Assembly: GCA_948474755.1 (NCBI GenBank)
Contig: CAOLHI010000059.1
Location: forward strand, 310,001 to 374,000
Length of the DNA stretch: 64,000 nucleotides
Origin: Ctenosaura bakeri
Lineage: Eukaryota > Chordata > Lepidosauria > Squamata > Iguanidae
Direction: 5' to 3'
Shown: one piece after another, positions 38,395-51,994 of the stretch
How the letters are laid out: every line of letters begins with the position of its first letter
Numbering within the stretch: the first letter of the stretch is position 1
Made by a program: the position numbers and the translations under genes
Notes under the pieces: generated by a model
Databases searched by the model: none
Seen by the model: only the letters and a program-made list of their open reading frames with translations
What the model was told of the DNA's origin: nothing

Positions 38395-38610
38395 ATATGC
38401 TTTCAAGCTGCCTCTTAACTTATGGCAACCCAATGAATTTCAGAGGGTTTTCTTATGCAAGGAATGCTCAGAGGTGGTTTTCCCAATCCTTCCTCTGAAA
38501 TATAGACTACAGCACTTGAGATTTTTCATGGTCTCTCATTCAAGTTCTAAACAGGGCTGACTCTGCTTAGCTTCCAAGATCAGAAGCCAAGATCAGGTGC
38601 CTTTAAGGGT
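38395..38610 (-). repeat. 5S rRNA-derived SINE
   Basis: The plus strand shows the tail first (GCTTTCAAGCTGCCTCTTAA, TTATGGCAACCCAATGAATT), then the complement of 5S (TCTCTCATTCAAGTTCTAAA, GACTCTGCTTAGCTTCCAAG), so the element is on the minus strand, the same sense as FGFR2. Confidence 0.82.
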
Positions 38611-39244
38611 ATTTAGTCCCTTAAACTTACAATCAGAGCTGATCATATTTAAACTGTACTGAAATTCCTCAAAACTCTAATGGGGGAAAAATAGCTAAAA
38701 ATGGTGATATCTGGGTGGATCTAGGCTCAAATGCTGTCATGAATGGCAGAGTATAGCTCTGGGCAGCACCTGAGATCACAGTGAGTACAGCCAAAGTCAG
38801 CATCCCCTTTCCCCTCTCTCCCACCACCTTACCCACATTTGCATGTGTGCACACGTGCACACACAATACACACACACATTCCCATTCTGTCTTTCACCCT
38901 CTATTATGATCCAACAAACACATGCATCCTCCTCATACACTCATTGGGGGAACTAGTGTGTGTATAAGGGTGTTTAAACCTCCCCATGTAATTGCACTGC
39001 CTGCTAAATAGCTATTCATCAAGTTGTGGATAATGCAATGGGGATGATTCTTTTCCCCCATCATTGTCACACTTTTGTCAGCTTGTATTTAGTAGCAATA
39101 GGGAGCAAAGGATGTGGTGCACCATTGCAGGCTGCCCGTAAGACCTTCAAGTTAGAGGAAAGCCAAAAGCATGGGTTGTCCATGTGTGGCTACTTAAATG
39201 GCAGACAATATGAGCGTTGGTTATTTTGCTAATTTATATACTAG

Positions 39245-39425
39245 TGGCTTCTGTGTCAGTAAAGTGGTGAATATGTGCTGAGTTTTAGTCTGAACTTTGA
39301 AAAAGGTATTCAGGGCTGTAACTATTTGAGGGATAGAGTTCAGCACCGTGGATAGATCCTTTAAAGCATGATTCAGCACTTCATGGACATAGGAGCCACC
39401 AGCTGCCTCTGTTTATATGGGCAAT
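39245..39425 (+). repeat. Unnamed repeat family, copy 1
   Basis: TTTTAGTCTGAACTTTGAAA and TTCAGCACCGTGGATAGATC match the copies at 40553-40742 and, inverted, 51411-51571. Confidence 0.6.
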
Positions 39426-40149
39426 GACAATGCAGTGTCCATGGGGAGAAATGAAGTGGCCTAATAGTAACACAGATGTCTTCAACGCATACCAGTTTTT
39501 CCTACTTTATTCAGACTATGCCAGCTGAAATGCAAATCTTGACATGTCCTAGCCATCATCTTTAAAGTCCTATCTTGAAAGCTAGACGATGCCAAGAACA
39601 TCTGCGGAACAACAGATCTATAAAACTTGTAATGAGCTGGCAAAAGCCAATAGGGAACAGTTGTTTGTTCTTTTCTACAATGCCAGAACTCTAGTTCTTG
39701 GATATATTAAGATCAAGACAGAGTTTAAACAGAACCATCTTCCCCAACATTATGCTGTTGAACTGGAAACAGTAACAACAGGCAATGACATAAATAAGAT
39801 TAGAAAGGGCCACAACTATTAAACAGAAGTGAGCATAAATTGTTAAATAGCTGGGGCAGAGGCTCTTAATGGTTACAGCACTTTAAAAAATAATGACATC
39901 CCAGAATAGTTGAATGTTACCATTTTGTGCCAAAAGATTTGTTAAAAAAATTCTGCACATTACTATAAGTTTGGGACAGAATGGACTTCAGAATGAAAAC
40001 TGTAGAAATGAAATTAATCAAAATGAGAGGTATTTGTTCATTCTCCATCGCAAAGCAGCATCACTATTAGCAGTATTCATATGCAGAGAGATTCCTTCTG
40101 TGTGCAGTCAAGCCAGCCAAATGATAAGAGCAAGAAGCTATCATCAGAA

Positions 40150-40350
40150 TGTGTGTGTGTGTACCTTCAAGTCACCTGTCTACTTATGGTGACCCCATGA
40201 ATTTCATAGGTTTTTCTGAATCAAGATGGTTTTGGTAGTTCCTTCCTTTGAAATATAACCTACAGAACCTTGTATCTGTTGGAGTTCTCCCATCCAAGTA
40301 ATAGCCCGGGCTGACTTTCCTTAGCTTTCAAGATCAGACAGGATTTGGTA
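40150..40350 (-). repeat. 5S rRNA-derived SINE
   Basis: Starts on the plus strand with GTGTGTGTACCTTCAAGTCA and CTTATGGTGACCCCATGAAT and ends with TCCCATCCAAGTAATAGCCC and TTAGCTTTCAAGATCAGACA, the complement of the 5S head. Minus orientation. Confidence 0.85.
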
Positions 40351-40487
40351 CATTTATGAAAGAGGAAATTGACTTGGTTCTAATCTGTTTAGCTTTCCAG
40401 ACCCTTCAACCATTTTTATGGCTCCTTAAACTAGAAGCCAGAAGAAATCACCAATCTCTTTTCTTATCACATATCTTGCGTGGTTTG

Positions 40488-40803
40488 GAAAAGTAATTTT
40501 TGAACGATAACTCCCAGAATCCACCCACTCCCAATCAGTATGGCCATGGCAAAGGTGGCTAGAGGTTTCTATATCAACGGGGTAGTGAATCCACTCTAGA
40601 TTTTAGTCTGTAAATGAAGTGGTCAATGTGCTGAACCATGCAATCGAAACAGGTGCAGCACCTTGGATAGCTTCTAAGTTGTTTGGATTAAGCCCTGGAG
40701 CAGACTCAGCACCCGACTGACATGGGGACCATCAGCTCACAGTGAGCCATTGACTGGGAAATTCTAGGAGCTGTCATCCAAAAAGTAACTTTTCCAAGCT
40801 CTA
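40488..40803. mobile_element. Palindromic repeat (TTGGAAAAGTAA ends) split by an insertion
   Basis: The left half TTGGAAAAGTAATTTTTGAA..AACTCCCAGAATCC and the right half GGAAATTCTAGGAGCTGTCA..AAAAAGTAACTTTTCCAAG are inverted partners now 195 bp apart. An isolated right half occurs at 11770-11842. Confidence 0.65.
40553..40742 (+). repeat. Unnamed repeat family, copy 2, inserted into another repeat
   Basis: GTAGTGAATCCACTCTAGAT, TTTTAGTCTGTAAATG and GGTGCAGCACCTTGGATAGC relate it to 39245 and 51411. It sits between the two halves of a palindromic repeat (40488-40550 and 40746-40803), with GCCATGG/GCCATTG at the two junctions as a possible target duplication. Confidence 0.65.
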
Positions 40804-43800
40804 GCCTTAAATTAACACAACAAAAGCTGAATATTAAGAACTATCAAAATACCCTTCTCAGGTGGCTGTTTCATTTGATCTCCAGACTAGTTCTGTTCTG
40901 CCTAAAGCTAGCCTCAACAAGCACTAGTGAGACATTTCTGTCTTTGTTTTAGACATACCTGTTCACGGTTACAACAAGATATTAAATTATAATGTATTTG
41001 CTACATTCGAAAATCTGAACCAACAGTTGAGGATATTTAGCAGATACAGTTCAAATGAAACGCTTCACATTCTACTAATTTATTAGCACACAAGTGATGA
41101 AAGACTTGGGCTTTGAAAAGTCATTACAGGCAAGTTAATAATGGCTATTCCCAAATTAGCATTGTGTCACTATTTGGCAGAAGTTTTGCTGGGAAATCTC
41201 CAAAATCTGTGACATAATAAGAGATTTCAGTACAGCATGCCATATAGACACACGAATATAATACACTGACATATTTTTACACCACTCATTAATACCAAAA
41301 ATTTGGTCTGAAACCAGCTAAGCAGATCAAAGTGACAAGGAGGAATTACAGAGAAGAGCACCCTTTAGCTGGCAAGATGGTTAATTTTTTGAACAGCTTA
41401 GTCAAAAATGAAGAGCAAAGAATGTTTGAAAGGGTCTCTTTACTAAACCAACCTATGACTTTCTGCTCAGTTGCCAATCATTATGTTATCTCTTCATCTC
41501 TTACTTGAGGGAAGATTTAAAAATAAAGGCATCTTGAAGAGAAGTTGGTAATACAACAAAAGAAAACCAAAGAAGTTTAGATTTCTGCATTAAACTTCAA
41601 ATTCATCTGCAAACACAAATTCTGCAGCTGGATTATTAATGCACACTTTTGGAAATATTGTTACATTTTCTTGTTATTTCAAAATCTGCAAGAAGAATTC
41701 AAAGGTGTTTTTCGAGTTGGCATCACCCTCAGCAGTGGGGGATTTCAAAGAGTAGCTGATAAGAGACATTCTTGGTATTTTATCTCTTTCCCAATCCCTC
41801 AAGTACATGCAGATACCCAAATTGCCCTCAGGTAAATTCTCTCAACCTGCAATAGCTTGCCCATCTGTATAATCCTCTCAGGGAGGCTTACCCAAGAACA
41901 TTTTACAATTCATCTGTAGGCCTGTGGTAAGATAGGTGGTAAAACAGTCATCAGCATGGAAATTACATCAAGCTAGAAGCCTGACAGGAAGAAAAATGGA
42001 GCAACTTCCAATATTTACTAATGATAGGGCTGATATTGACAAGAAGTAAACAGCAATCTCTTTTTTTAATCAGTCAATCTAAATCTAGTGATTTTCATTC
42101 CATGTCTCTTTGTTAAGTTTCTTTTACTAGGCAAACGCAGACTACTGAGAGTCAGTTTTTGAGAAATACACATCAGTCAGACATTAAACATTTGGTTCTA
42201 TGGCAAATATAGAGGGAAGTTGTATCTCCAAAATCCTAGACACTTTCACCTGGATTTAGGTAGATATTTGCTACACATTAATGAATGTAGCATTAAATCA
42301 ATTCTGTTCTGAGTCAAATTGGGTTGTGTTTGCCCTTTGCAAGTATCATAAATACACTGTTGGAATAAATGTTGGAATCACTTTTTAATTTGTCTGGACC
42401 AGTGGATGCTTGTCTTGGAAAGGAACAGGCCTAAGCATTATTGAGGCATTACTGAGTCTGAACAGAAAAAAGCACAAGAAAAAAAGGACCAGAAATGGCA
42501 CTAACTTTGTTCCCTCCTTGCATATTTCTGTGGCTCTCCTCACATGATGAGAAGGATATTCTCCTCTGTGGAGACTTCCACATAACCCAAAATGCTAGAA
42601 AATTGGACATCAATAACTCTATTCTACTCAGGTTCAATACAGCCTAAGTGGAGCCTTTGACACTAACAAATTTCAGGGAAACTTCTGTTATAGATTATTA
42701 AATTATACTCTCACTCTTACAGTTTTAAGACCACTCTCCTATGGACAGGTCAGAATCCTTTTAGCATACATCTGGCCCTTCTAGGATAAGTAATATATTT
42801 AAAAATTGACCAAGCAACTGCCTCTGCAGGATAAACTAAAAGCAGAACTATCAAGTGGGACAGCCATTCCTAGATGCTTATACTTCTGAATGCTGTCACT
42901 TTCATTAAAATAAAAGCAAAAAGTCTTCACATAAAGAAAACTAAGAGAAGGCAGTAATCGAGCCCAGCTATGTGGGGACATACAAGCTTCACATTCACAT
43001 ATGAAACCCTCAGCTATACTCTGAGCTGGTTACAAGCCAGGAAAAAAATTATACTACATGACCAGGATCAATCCTAGGTTTAAGGTGACCAAGGTAAAGA
43101 AACTTCTTGAGGGCCCTGTCCTATACAATGGAGGATTGTGCGGTTTAATCTTCCACCATCAGCCCTTGATAGGCTTAACTGATAGCAGAAGATGAAGACC
43201 AAAGAGAAATGGGATTCTATTTCTACTCTTGTCATTATAGTTGCTATTCTAGATCCTCTTCTAATTGTAAACTCTGGGTCATTTGCAGAACCAAGCAAAC
43301 CAAGGCACACCATGATACCACTTAATACCAACCAAAGCACCCCAAGGCTTCAGTGAAGCCAAAAATGAAAGAACCCAAAATCTAACACACTATGCCCATG
43401 ATGAAAACAAAAATATTTATAAAGGAGAGTTAGTGACAAAAGTTGTATGCAAAATATATTTCTAGAGAAGAAGAAACAACAACAAAAGCCCCATGATGGC
43501 TATTTAGCACTCAAAAATCATTAATCGTGATGGAAAATCTTGGCTATACTGTTTACTTTTATGATTCTCTATGAAAGTAGCAGACATAGCAATAAATGAC
43601 ATAACTCTCATTACCATTCCATTCATTCATGCAAGTCACTAATCTTTTCTGCCAGGAAAAATAAACTGTGCAGAATATTCCTGAATGTAAGGCATTGAAA
43701 CAGCTCAAAAGAGGAAGAAGTTGGGGGATTCTGGTAAATATTTGCCCAGGTTAGACAAAATGGATGAAAACCTTCAAAAACAGTGAAACTAGGCACTCTG

Positions 43801-43830
43801 TGGTGATTTTAAGATTCTGTCCTTTCCATA

Positions 43831-43940
43831 GCTTGGAAACATTATACTGTTGGACTACCACTTCCAGAATCCTTCATCCAGCCTGTCCATGCTGGCTGGG
43901 GGATTTTGGGACCGGCAGTCTAAAAACAAGGTTTCCAAGA
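43831..43940. mobile_element. Small palindromic MITE with CTTGGAAAC ends
   Basis: GCTTGGAAAC at the left and GTTTCCAAGA at the right. The core ACTACCACTTCCAGAATCCT pairs with GGGGGATTTTGGGACCGGCA. Confidence 0.68.
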
Positions 43941-44457
43941 TATGCTCCTTTTAAGACAGTTGCATTCCTGACACTTAAAAACAGGTTTTCTCCCTTGCAC
44001 ACATTCTTCCCTTCTCCAGTCCTCTGAAGTCATATGCACTACAGGGGGAAAGACTCTTTACAGACACAACAGTATATATTCCCTTTGCTTCCTTCTTTGT
44101 AAGAGACTGTGGGCACACCTATTCCCTAGTGAGTGAGCATAATTCAGCTGCACCCTTTCAGCAGCTGGTCTGCACAGGATGGAGTCATGTGGAACGCAAT
44201 TTACTATAATTCCTGGCAGCCGTTGGAGCTGCACCTTCAATAAACATTGTTTAAACAAGTGTTCAAACAAAAAATGGTTTAGTCTTCAGGTTAGCTCACC
44301 TCAACTGAATAGAGAGCTTATGAAAAAAAATGTATCTACAGCTCTGCAACACCCTGATCTTCTCTGGTTCTTAAAGTCGCAGCAAATTAGGTGAAGTGAT
44401 TAAAAATGCCCTTGCATTCTGTCACAGACTCATTTTAAAAAATGTTTTTAAAAAATC

Positions 44458-44497
44458 ATATACATACATACATACATACATACATACATACATACAA
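44458..44497 (+). repeat. (TACA)n microsatellite
   Basis: Nine to ten ATAC/TACA units. Confidence 0.95.
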
Positions 44498-45024
44498 ATA
44501 CTGACAGGACTCTTCCAATGTTCACATGCACCAATTCTGCACAAGCGAATGTCACACTCAGAGCAACAATGACTTTAAAATATTTCTAAAATTACAGGAG
44601 TAAAAAATGCACCTCAACTAACTCCATTGTGTCAAATATCAAGTGAGTGGGAAGGGAGCAGGACTGTCAAAAAGTGAGATGTAGAGATAGCTGGAACAGA
44701 AAGACAGAGGTAGATGGGTAGACAGATAAGAACAGAAAGAACAATTGTTTGGTTAGGTCACTTCCTGGTTCACACTGAGAAGTTATTTTTTAAAAAATCC
44801 CCAAGGACAGGAGAGTTGCCCACAGAAATCAATGGAGAAATCAAAGGCATTAACATAGCTGGGACTGTGCAGCAGAATGGTATGAAAAACTTAGTGTATT
44901 CAAAAAGTATTAGACCACTAATATCACTTACTGGAGGTTGGGCTGAAAGTAGCTTAGAACAACCTTCTGTTACTATTCATTGCTTCTACCCCTAGATGGC
45001 AAGTTGGGCTACTTTTACATCAAC

Positions 45025-45110
45025 CCTGTAGAGCAGAATCATAGAGGTCTAATGGTCTGCAACAACCCCATAGCCCAACCCTCTGCATGCAGGAATAGTC
45101 CATTACATTA
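45025..45110 (+). repeat. Interspersed repeat fragment (CAGAATCATAGAGG type)
   Basis: AGCAGAATCATAGAGGTCTA, then AGCCCAACCCTCTGCATGCA and GGAATAG resemble a common reptile LINE-derived segment. Short and unbounded. Confidence 0.5.
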
Positions 45111-45573
45111 TCTTGATTATAGATCAGAATGCTGTGATGAGACAAGAGTAGTTTATAGCACTGCTACAATGTAGTTCACTGTTATATTTCAACCCTTATA
45201 GGTTGTTCCAGGCAAAACCAGTTTTTCAGCTCCATGCAGAAAGCCGCTGCTTCATTGGAACTGCATACAGACAACTTTTAGAGGTTCAAAAAAAGAAAAA
45301 AAAGGAAAGTTTGCACTTGAAGTAAGACCCAGGTTGAAGCAGGACCTCCTCTCTCTGTTGTTCTTTTGTCATCCCACTCAGTCTCAGGATGTGTACCATA
45401 TCCACATCAGGGGGATACACAGCAACATTTTGTCTTGGGGTCACACTCATTTTAATGGAAAGGATAATTTTAACTTTTACATTTTCAAAGAGAGCAAGAG
45501 AGAGAGAGAAGAGAGAAATAATAACGAAATCAACAATCTTCTAAAAAAAAATCTTATACATTCTGGAGATTTA

Positions 45574-45702
<129 letters not shown>

Positions 45703-46904
45703 CTAGCAGAACATTAAAATACATGTTTTGAACAGCTGGCATTCATTTTTATTCTCTGTTCGCAAAGATACATTGTAACAATATCATCGTTGTGATCATC
45801 CTTATATTGCATTACCACTAACAGGTAAGAAAAGATCTCAAATCCTCAGAGATCCAAAAGTCTTCGTGAAGAAACAATCCATATCACAGTATTAGCAAGG
45901 CAGCCATCACACTGGTATGTAACAGATGAATTTGGAACACACACATTGTCCCCACCCACCTATCCCTTCAAAATGGGAAAATGTTGTTTAGCTGATAAAT
46001 GTTATCCTGAATGCAATATTTGTGATTTCAAGTTCTGACATGGACATGCAAGCTCTTGAGAGTGCAGTAGAAGCAGGGTGATGGCGACTATGAATTTCAG
46101 CAAGAGATGTATAATAGTGTTGAGCACACTATAGAGCATAGAAAATCGTGACTTCAACATAGGATGAAGCTGTTGCTTCACAGATTTGGCCAGTATGCTC
46201 CCACTCAGCTCCTTTTCAAGCTATTTGTGCAACACATGAAATACAGGCTGAGTTGCAATCAAAGCACATGCTGACATAGAAACAAATGTTTCTGAGCATG
46301 CTACACATTGTAAAATTCCTTTCAACTAAAACTCACCTTGACTTGCTCATGGGAATTAGCTGACTGAGAAAATCAATTCGGCACTATAGCATGCAGAGAA
46401 CACAACCAGCTCCCTTACATTATCAGTTAGCATGGCTCAATGCCAGCCAATTAATGTGGACTGCATTTGATAACTATTCTACCACTATTTTTGCATCTCT
46501 CCTCTCCATAACTCTTGGTACAGCCTCTCTGTCATTTTACTAAGATCCAAACTGTTATATTTAAAGACACATAATCTCAAAGTATGCTGAGTTCAAACAC
46601 CATATTGAGCACCCTTATAATTTAATAGAATATAGAATATTCACTTGACTTTTTTTCCAGCAAAACTTGATCATCCTAAGCTGTAGTACTGTCTTCTTCA
46701 GTTGCAGACAATGTGTGTGTTGCTTTACCGTAATTAACAACTATGTTCTATACCGTTCTGTAACTAACAATATTGTACAATACAGCTCTCCTGATTTATT
46801 ATGTGTGTTCTACAATATGTATTGATTCAGTTTATAACTTCTTCTACATTTCCATGGGTTCATGTGCAAATACATAAACATACCTTCATGTGTACACCAA
46901 ACGG

Positions 46905-47065
46905 ATATCTAGGGTGGGACAAGTAGGGTAGGTACCCCCGGCACCAACGCCAGGGGGGTGCAAAAAAAAGCTGTGCATGTAGAGGTGGGGGTAGGGTAAG
47001 AAGGTAGGGGTGCAACTTCTATGCGTGCCCTAGGCACTGTTTAGGCTAGATACATTACTGGTGTA
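46905..47065. mobile_element. Repeat with inverted GATATCTAGG/CTAGATAC ends
   Basis: CGGATATCTAGGGTGGGACA at one end and TTTAGGCTAGATACATTACT at the other, around a G-rich centre (GGTAGGTACCCCCGGCACCA, GGGGTGCAAAAAAAAGCTGT). A degenerate MITE is the simplest reading. Confidence 0.5.
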
Positions 47066-49014
47066 CACACATTCAAAATGCAATTTGATTTCAGTATCAC
47101 ACAACTAACCACTGTCATGATATCTACTACTCAAGTTGTTTTTAAAAAATGATGGTGTTTCAGCAACCACTGCTAACAATCACTTTGATTCGTTTATTAT
47201 TTCTACAATGCTTTTAGTACAACATACTTGAAAAGGCTCTATCTCACACGTCCTCCCAACCACTCCAATGGAGGATCACTATTATTAAGTTCCTTGTACT
47301 AATTAGGAACTAAAGCTAAGGTGGGGGAGGGTCACATATTTCAGAAAGCAGTGAAAGATGAATATCATTACATAATGTGTAAGGAGATATATAAGATGAT
47401 TCACATCTGGAGGCCATGCATCTCACAGGCTGTTCATCTTGCACCTCACAGGATAAAGGATAAAGTTCCCTGCCATATTTAAAGTGGAGTAAATCTGGCT
47501 TATGGTACAGTCCCATATTTGTTTACTTAGAAGGAAGTCCCATTGAAAGCAATGAAGGTATGGGTGAGAATTTTGCTTTGTTTCAAAAACTGAATGTGAC
47601 AGAAAGCAAAAAAGACAGATTTTACTCATCCTGGCAGAGAGCTTTGAAACATTAATTGTTAAGAGTCTGCTTTTGAACTGTGTATTCAGCCTTTTGTGGT
47701 AGTGAAACTGGCTTGCCACTTTTATCTTCTGACAGGCTCATCAACTTTAACAGCCACTTGGTAAGCAAGTACAATATGAGTCTTGCCATTCTAGTGATAG
47801 CTGTAGTCAGTGAGCTTAGTCAGCAGATAAGGTTTTTGATTCGGTCATTAAAAAAAGAGCTTGCAAAAACTGGCAAATTTATTCACAAATTTGATGGAGC
47901 CAAATTGAGATTTTTAAAACATGAATTTGGAAGGAAGTAAGATGGACAGATTCACCCATTCTTATTGCACTGGGTCTTACTTCCAAGAAGGAACTGCAAC
48001 CTCAATTGTACTTTTCATCTGCTAGTGTCACTAAATACATATGAGACAGTAGGCAAGTTAAAATTATCATATCTTAACTTGGCTTAAATTGGATTAATAT
48101 CCAGGTTCATTCAAAAGCTCTTAGCCATAATTTCCCAGGTCAGGCAAAATGGGCAGCTTTAGTTAATGGAAAGTTACCTGGTTGTTCGCTTAGAAACTTT
48201 GAGGTACACAACTGAAGAACTCAGTCCCATCTCAACTAATTAAAATAATCATCCAAGCACAGTCAACAATTTCTTCTCAGAGACTTTTCCCTAGACATGT
48301 ATGAACTGGGATTTCTATCTAATTTCCACTATAATGTTTTAGATAAGGCACTGCCTTGAATCTAACTTGTTACACATTTTGCACAACTATTTATTTGTCT
48401 TTCCCTTTTCCTGTAGAGAAAAACATGTCTTTACATTATTAAAAAAAAATTCTTTTTAGTCCAAAGGTGATCCATACTCATGTAAAATACAAATATAGTT
48501 GAATCCAGTCCGGCATTTTCTAAAGGAAGTTCTTTACTTGGGAGTAGTAAAAGCACTCAGATAATAAAGAACGTTTGCTCTTTGTGTCACACATCACGCA
48601 TCAACACATTTGAAAAGATGAAATATTGCTGTTTTTTCAAATCTAAACATACAGGACAGACGTACACATCCAAACCTAGTAGCTCCTGCCAGGTTGACTG
48701 TAATCATGCCTTCATCCTCCACACTTGACTGCTGCTATTCTGTGCTATTTTTCAAGACCCTTGTGGGAAAACAGATGCCTGATGTTTGAGAATGTAGTCT
48801 CAGCCAAGAATGAATGGGTCTGGACAAGTTACAATGCACTCCTAACACCAGTGGTATGTCAGATACAGAAGTGTCACACAAAGAGTAAGGAAAAGCTCCA
48901 CACAAGCTATTCCATGCCTTGCTCTTTATGATAAATGGCTTAAGGCCAAAATATCTGAAAGACCACCTACTCCCATATGAAATCTAAGATAGATGCTCTG
49001 TTACATATTCCACC

Positions 49015-49385
49015 ACTCCACGAGGGGAGGTTAGTTATATACATGTGACAGGGCATTCTTTATCACCACACCCTGACTGCGGAATGCCATCCCTTTTGAA
49101 TTTCCAGTGGGCAGTGAAGACTATGTTATTCCTCTTGGCCTTAGGTTCTTAAATTAGGGGAGCCTGCTCTGGCTGTTTTCTAAACCATTTTTAATTGTCC
49201 AGTTTTATGATTATTTTAAATAGGAGTTTTGGACTGATTTTAATGTTTTCAGCTATGTATTTAATGGTTTAAATGTTTTTACTCACTGTGAATCACTTTT
49301 GAGGGTCCTGGTGGGCAGAGAGGATTTTAAAACACCAGAATAAATGAATGAATGAATGGATGGATGGATGGATGGATGGATGGTT
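49015..49385 (+). repeat. LINE 3' end (degraded) with tetranucleotide tail
   Basis: CCTGACTGCGGAATGCCATC resembles the end of a LINE ORF2-derived stretch, followed by an untranslated part (TTTTCTAAACCATTTTTAAT) and the terminus CACTGTGAATCACTTTTGAG, GGTGGGCAGAGAGGATTTTA and AATAAATGAATG. The tail continues as (GAAT)n(GGAT)n to 49384. Probably CR1- or L2-like; 5'-truncated. Confidence 0.65.
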
Positions 49386-49539
49386 GCAGACTGAGGACAA
49401 ACCACTTCCTGCAAAACATTTCATCTCAGTCCAGCACCTATAATATCTACCACTAACATCCTATCTTCACTGCAGTTTTGAAACATCCTCAGATATAACT
49501 AGCCTACTCTAAAAATCTACTTGCCCAGGGCTAGAGGAC

Positions 49540-49650
49540 CTCTGTCTCTCCAGATGTTTTGAACTACAAATCTCACAACCCATTGTTTATGCTGGCTAAG
49601 GCTTCTGAGAGTAGAAATCTAAACATCTGGAGAGACAAAGGGCCCTCCAT
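49540..49650. mobile_element. Small palindromic MITE (CTCTCCAGATGTTT ends)
   Basis: CTGTCTCTCCAGATGTTTTG at the left pairs with AAACATCTGGAGAGACAAAG at the right. Core: AACTACAAATCTCACAACCC and GCTTCTGAGAGTAGAAATCT. Confidence 0.68.
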
Positions 49651-50994
49651 CAATTTGTCCCATGTAATTGCTGACACAGGTGCTGATACAGATCCAGCCA
49701 AAGGGGATGATACCTTCTTCACTCACAGTAATTCAGTCATGCTTACTGTGTTTAACCACTGTCAAAAAAGGAGATTCCCATAGTGACCTTTGAAGTATCC
49801 TATTAAAAAGCCAACTGCTGACTTTATAGTGTTTTGTGCAAGACTCAGGGATATTGTTTTAACCAAACCCATTTAAAAGAAGTTCAGAGGGCACCGTATA
49901 AAATATACAGTTATGTCTGCTAGAAATTTGGGAGACTTCAGCAGGGGCCATCAGTTCTGCTCCAAAAAGTTTGAATGTTTGAGTTTGCTGAGATACAGCA
50001 AAAATAAACCCACAAAGCTGTGTATTAGAACAAAGCCAAGAGAAGAGTTGCTACTGGGCTAAAAAAGAATAAAAAGCATATCTCTAAATGTTAAGTTAGA
50101 AAAGCAGGTTGCCTTGAATGGATTGGAGAAAGGCCATGAGCAATGATAACACTGTTAATCTATTTACAAAGGCAACCTTCAGATTGTTCCACAGTGTGAC
50201 ATTTGCCCTATGTCTGCCAGACTGGGATAACAGACAAATGTTTTAATTAAAAGGAAAGCAGGAGGCAAGAGAGAACCTGGCTCCTTAAGCAGGTTTTGAC
50301 AAGTTCTGAACACAATTCATCAGGGATAAAAATGACAATCCGCTGAGCAAGATCATTTAATGAAAACTAGAACCTCAGCTAATGGAACCTTTTCAACTTT
50401 CAGGCAATGTTTACACTGCTGAATGTTATGACAAGTTCCAAGTTTGCAATGGACTCTTTCAATATCTCCCCTGAGATTTAGTGTATCTTGCTTGCTTTTA
50501 TTTCTCTCCAGGACATCCCATGACCTAAGCATTAGAATAATCTGAGCCAAACTCCAATTCTGATATTAAAAAATGTTTAACTTTTCCTTTGTTTAAAATT
50601 TCCTGCTAAACGAGTTCCACATAATTGACTTCTCCTTAACATTTAAAGAAAGAATGTGAGAATTCAAACTAAGTGCGGCCTAACACCCTCCATAAAAAAT
50701 GTGTGGCACATTTCTTAGGTACTCATCACGCATCACAAATCAGAATCGTAAAGGTTGCTCAGACTTTGGTTTCACTGCCTCCAGTGATTGCTGCAATCAT
50801 TTTTAGAAGAATGAATTCAAAAACAAAAATGCATACACAGAACTATATTTATGTGCAAACTCACATTATTGCCAATCCTCACACCAAGTGCTCATCTGAA
50901 GAAACCTCATACTTTTCATATTCTGCCTACAATCACAAAGTACATTGGCTGGTTGTAAGCAGAATATTTCCAATCTCCAGAGTAGGCTAATGCT

Positions 50995-51225
50995 AGAGAT
51001 ATGACAACATGACAACTCTTTAACTGCCATGACTCCATCCCACAGAAGCTTCCATTTTGTAGTTTGGTGAAAAACTCTCTGGCAGAATGCGCTAGTGCTA
51101 CAGTTCAGAAAGATAGACTAGAGCTCTCCAGTTGAGAATTCTAACTATGGCCACCAAACTACAAATCTATAGGACAGAGGTATGCCAGTTAAGGTGCTAT
51201 AACTGGGCAATGTAGAGACATGCCT
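50995..51225. mobile_element. Palindromic MITE, diverged
   Basis: Left AACTCTTTAACTGCCATGAC and CATTTTGTAGTTTGGTGAAA; right CCACCAAACTACAAATCTAT and ATGCCAGTTAAGGTGCTATA. The middle holds extra sequence not present in other copies. Confidence 0.65.
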
Positions 51226-51410
51226 AATCTGTTTGTTTTTAAATGAGTCTTAAAATCTATGTTTTCTAATTGTAACTTAAAGCCAACCATTATAGATGTA
51301 ATGTCACCTTTCATCTTCTGATGACCCTGTTTCAGATCAGCAGCAAGCTATACAGAACTGTCTCTAAAGGACCAGTGCTGTCTGGGTGGCTTCCATTTCT
51401 GGTCAAGTTT

Positions 51411-51571
51411 GAAATTTAAAGGAGCTATCCAAAGTGCTGAATTCTACTCTCAACATAGATTCAGCACCTTAGACAGTCCCATTATAGTTCAGATTAGAAT
51501 CCAGAGTGGATTTACGACCCCATTGGCACAAGTTCACCAACTGCCCCTGCTAAAACTCCATGAAATGAGCA
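51411..51571 (-). repeat. Unnamed repeat family, copy 3
   Basis: The plus strand has GATTCAGCACCTTAGACAGT and AGTTCAGATTAGAATCCAGA then GTGGATTTA, the complement of the copy-2 blocks. Confidence 0.6.
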
Positions 51572-51994
51572 AAGGCAAAGGTTTGCCCGCAGATAGTATG
51601 CAGCTTCCTGACTACTTCTCTGCACTTTGTGATCACTGGCGCTATTTAAAGATCAAAATGCCTGTCTTCAGCCAATGTGTGCTGGTATCCCTTGCTATCT
51701 AACGGAGCTCTTAAGTGGTATACTATACCTCCTTTTCTCATTCGGTACTAAAGAGTGAAAATTCCCACAGACTGTATGAAATCTCCATGACTTTTTTCCC
51801 CAGGCTGTGCAAAACAGGAACAGGACTGCTAATTAATCTACTCTATATAATAATCTCCACCTATCTCTAGCTTACTGTATTTTTGAGCCGTAACAGATTT
51901 TCAAATGAATTAAAGGAAAAGTCTATCCATACTCCACTAACAAATGATCTCAGCTATGCTACTGTGAGATGCACACGGATGCTAAATATTTACA

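Noticed and set aside
47680..47940. 86-codon plus-strand frame as a nested gene
   Set aside because: No homology recognised and no promoter or splicing signals; typical of random intron sequence.
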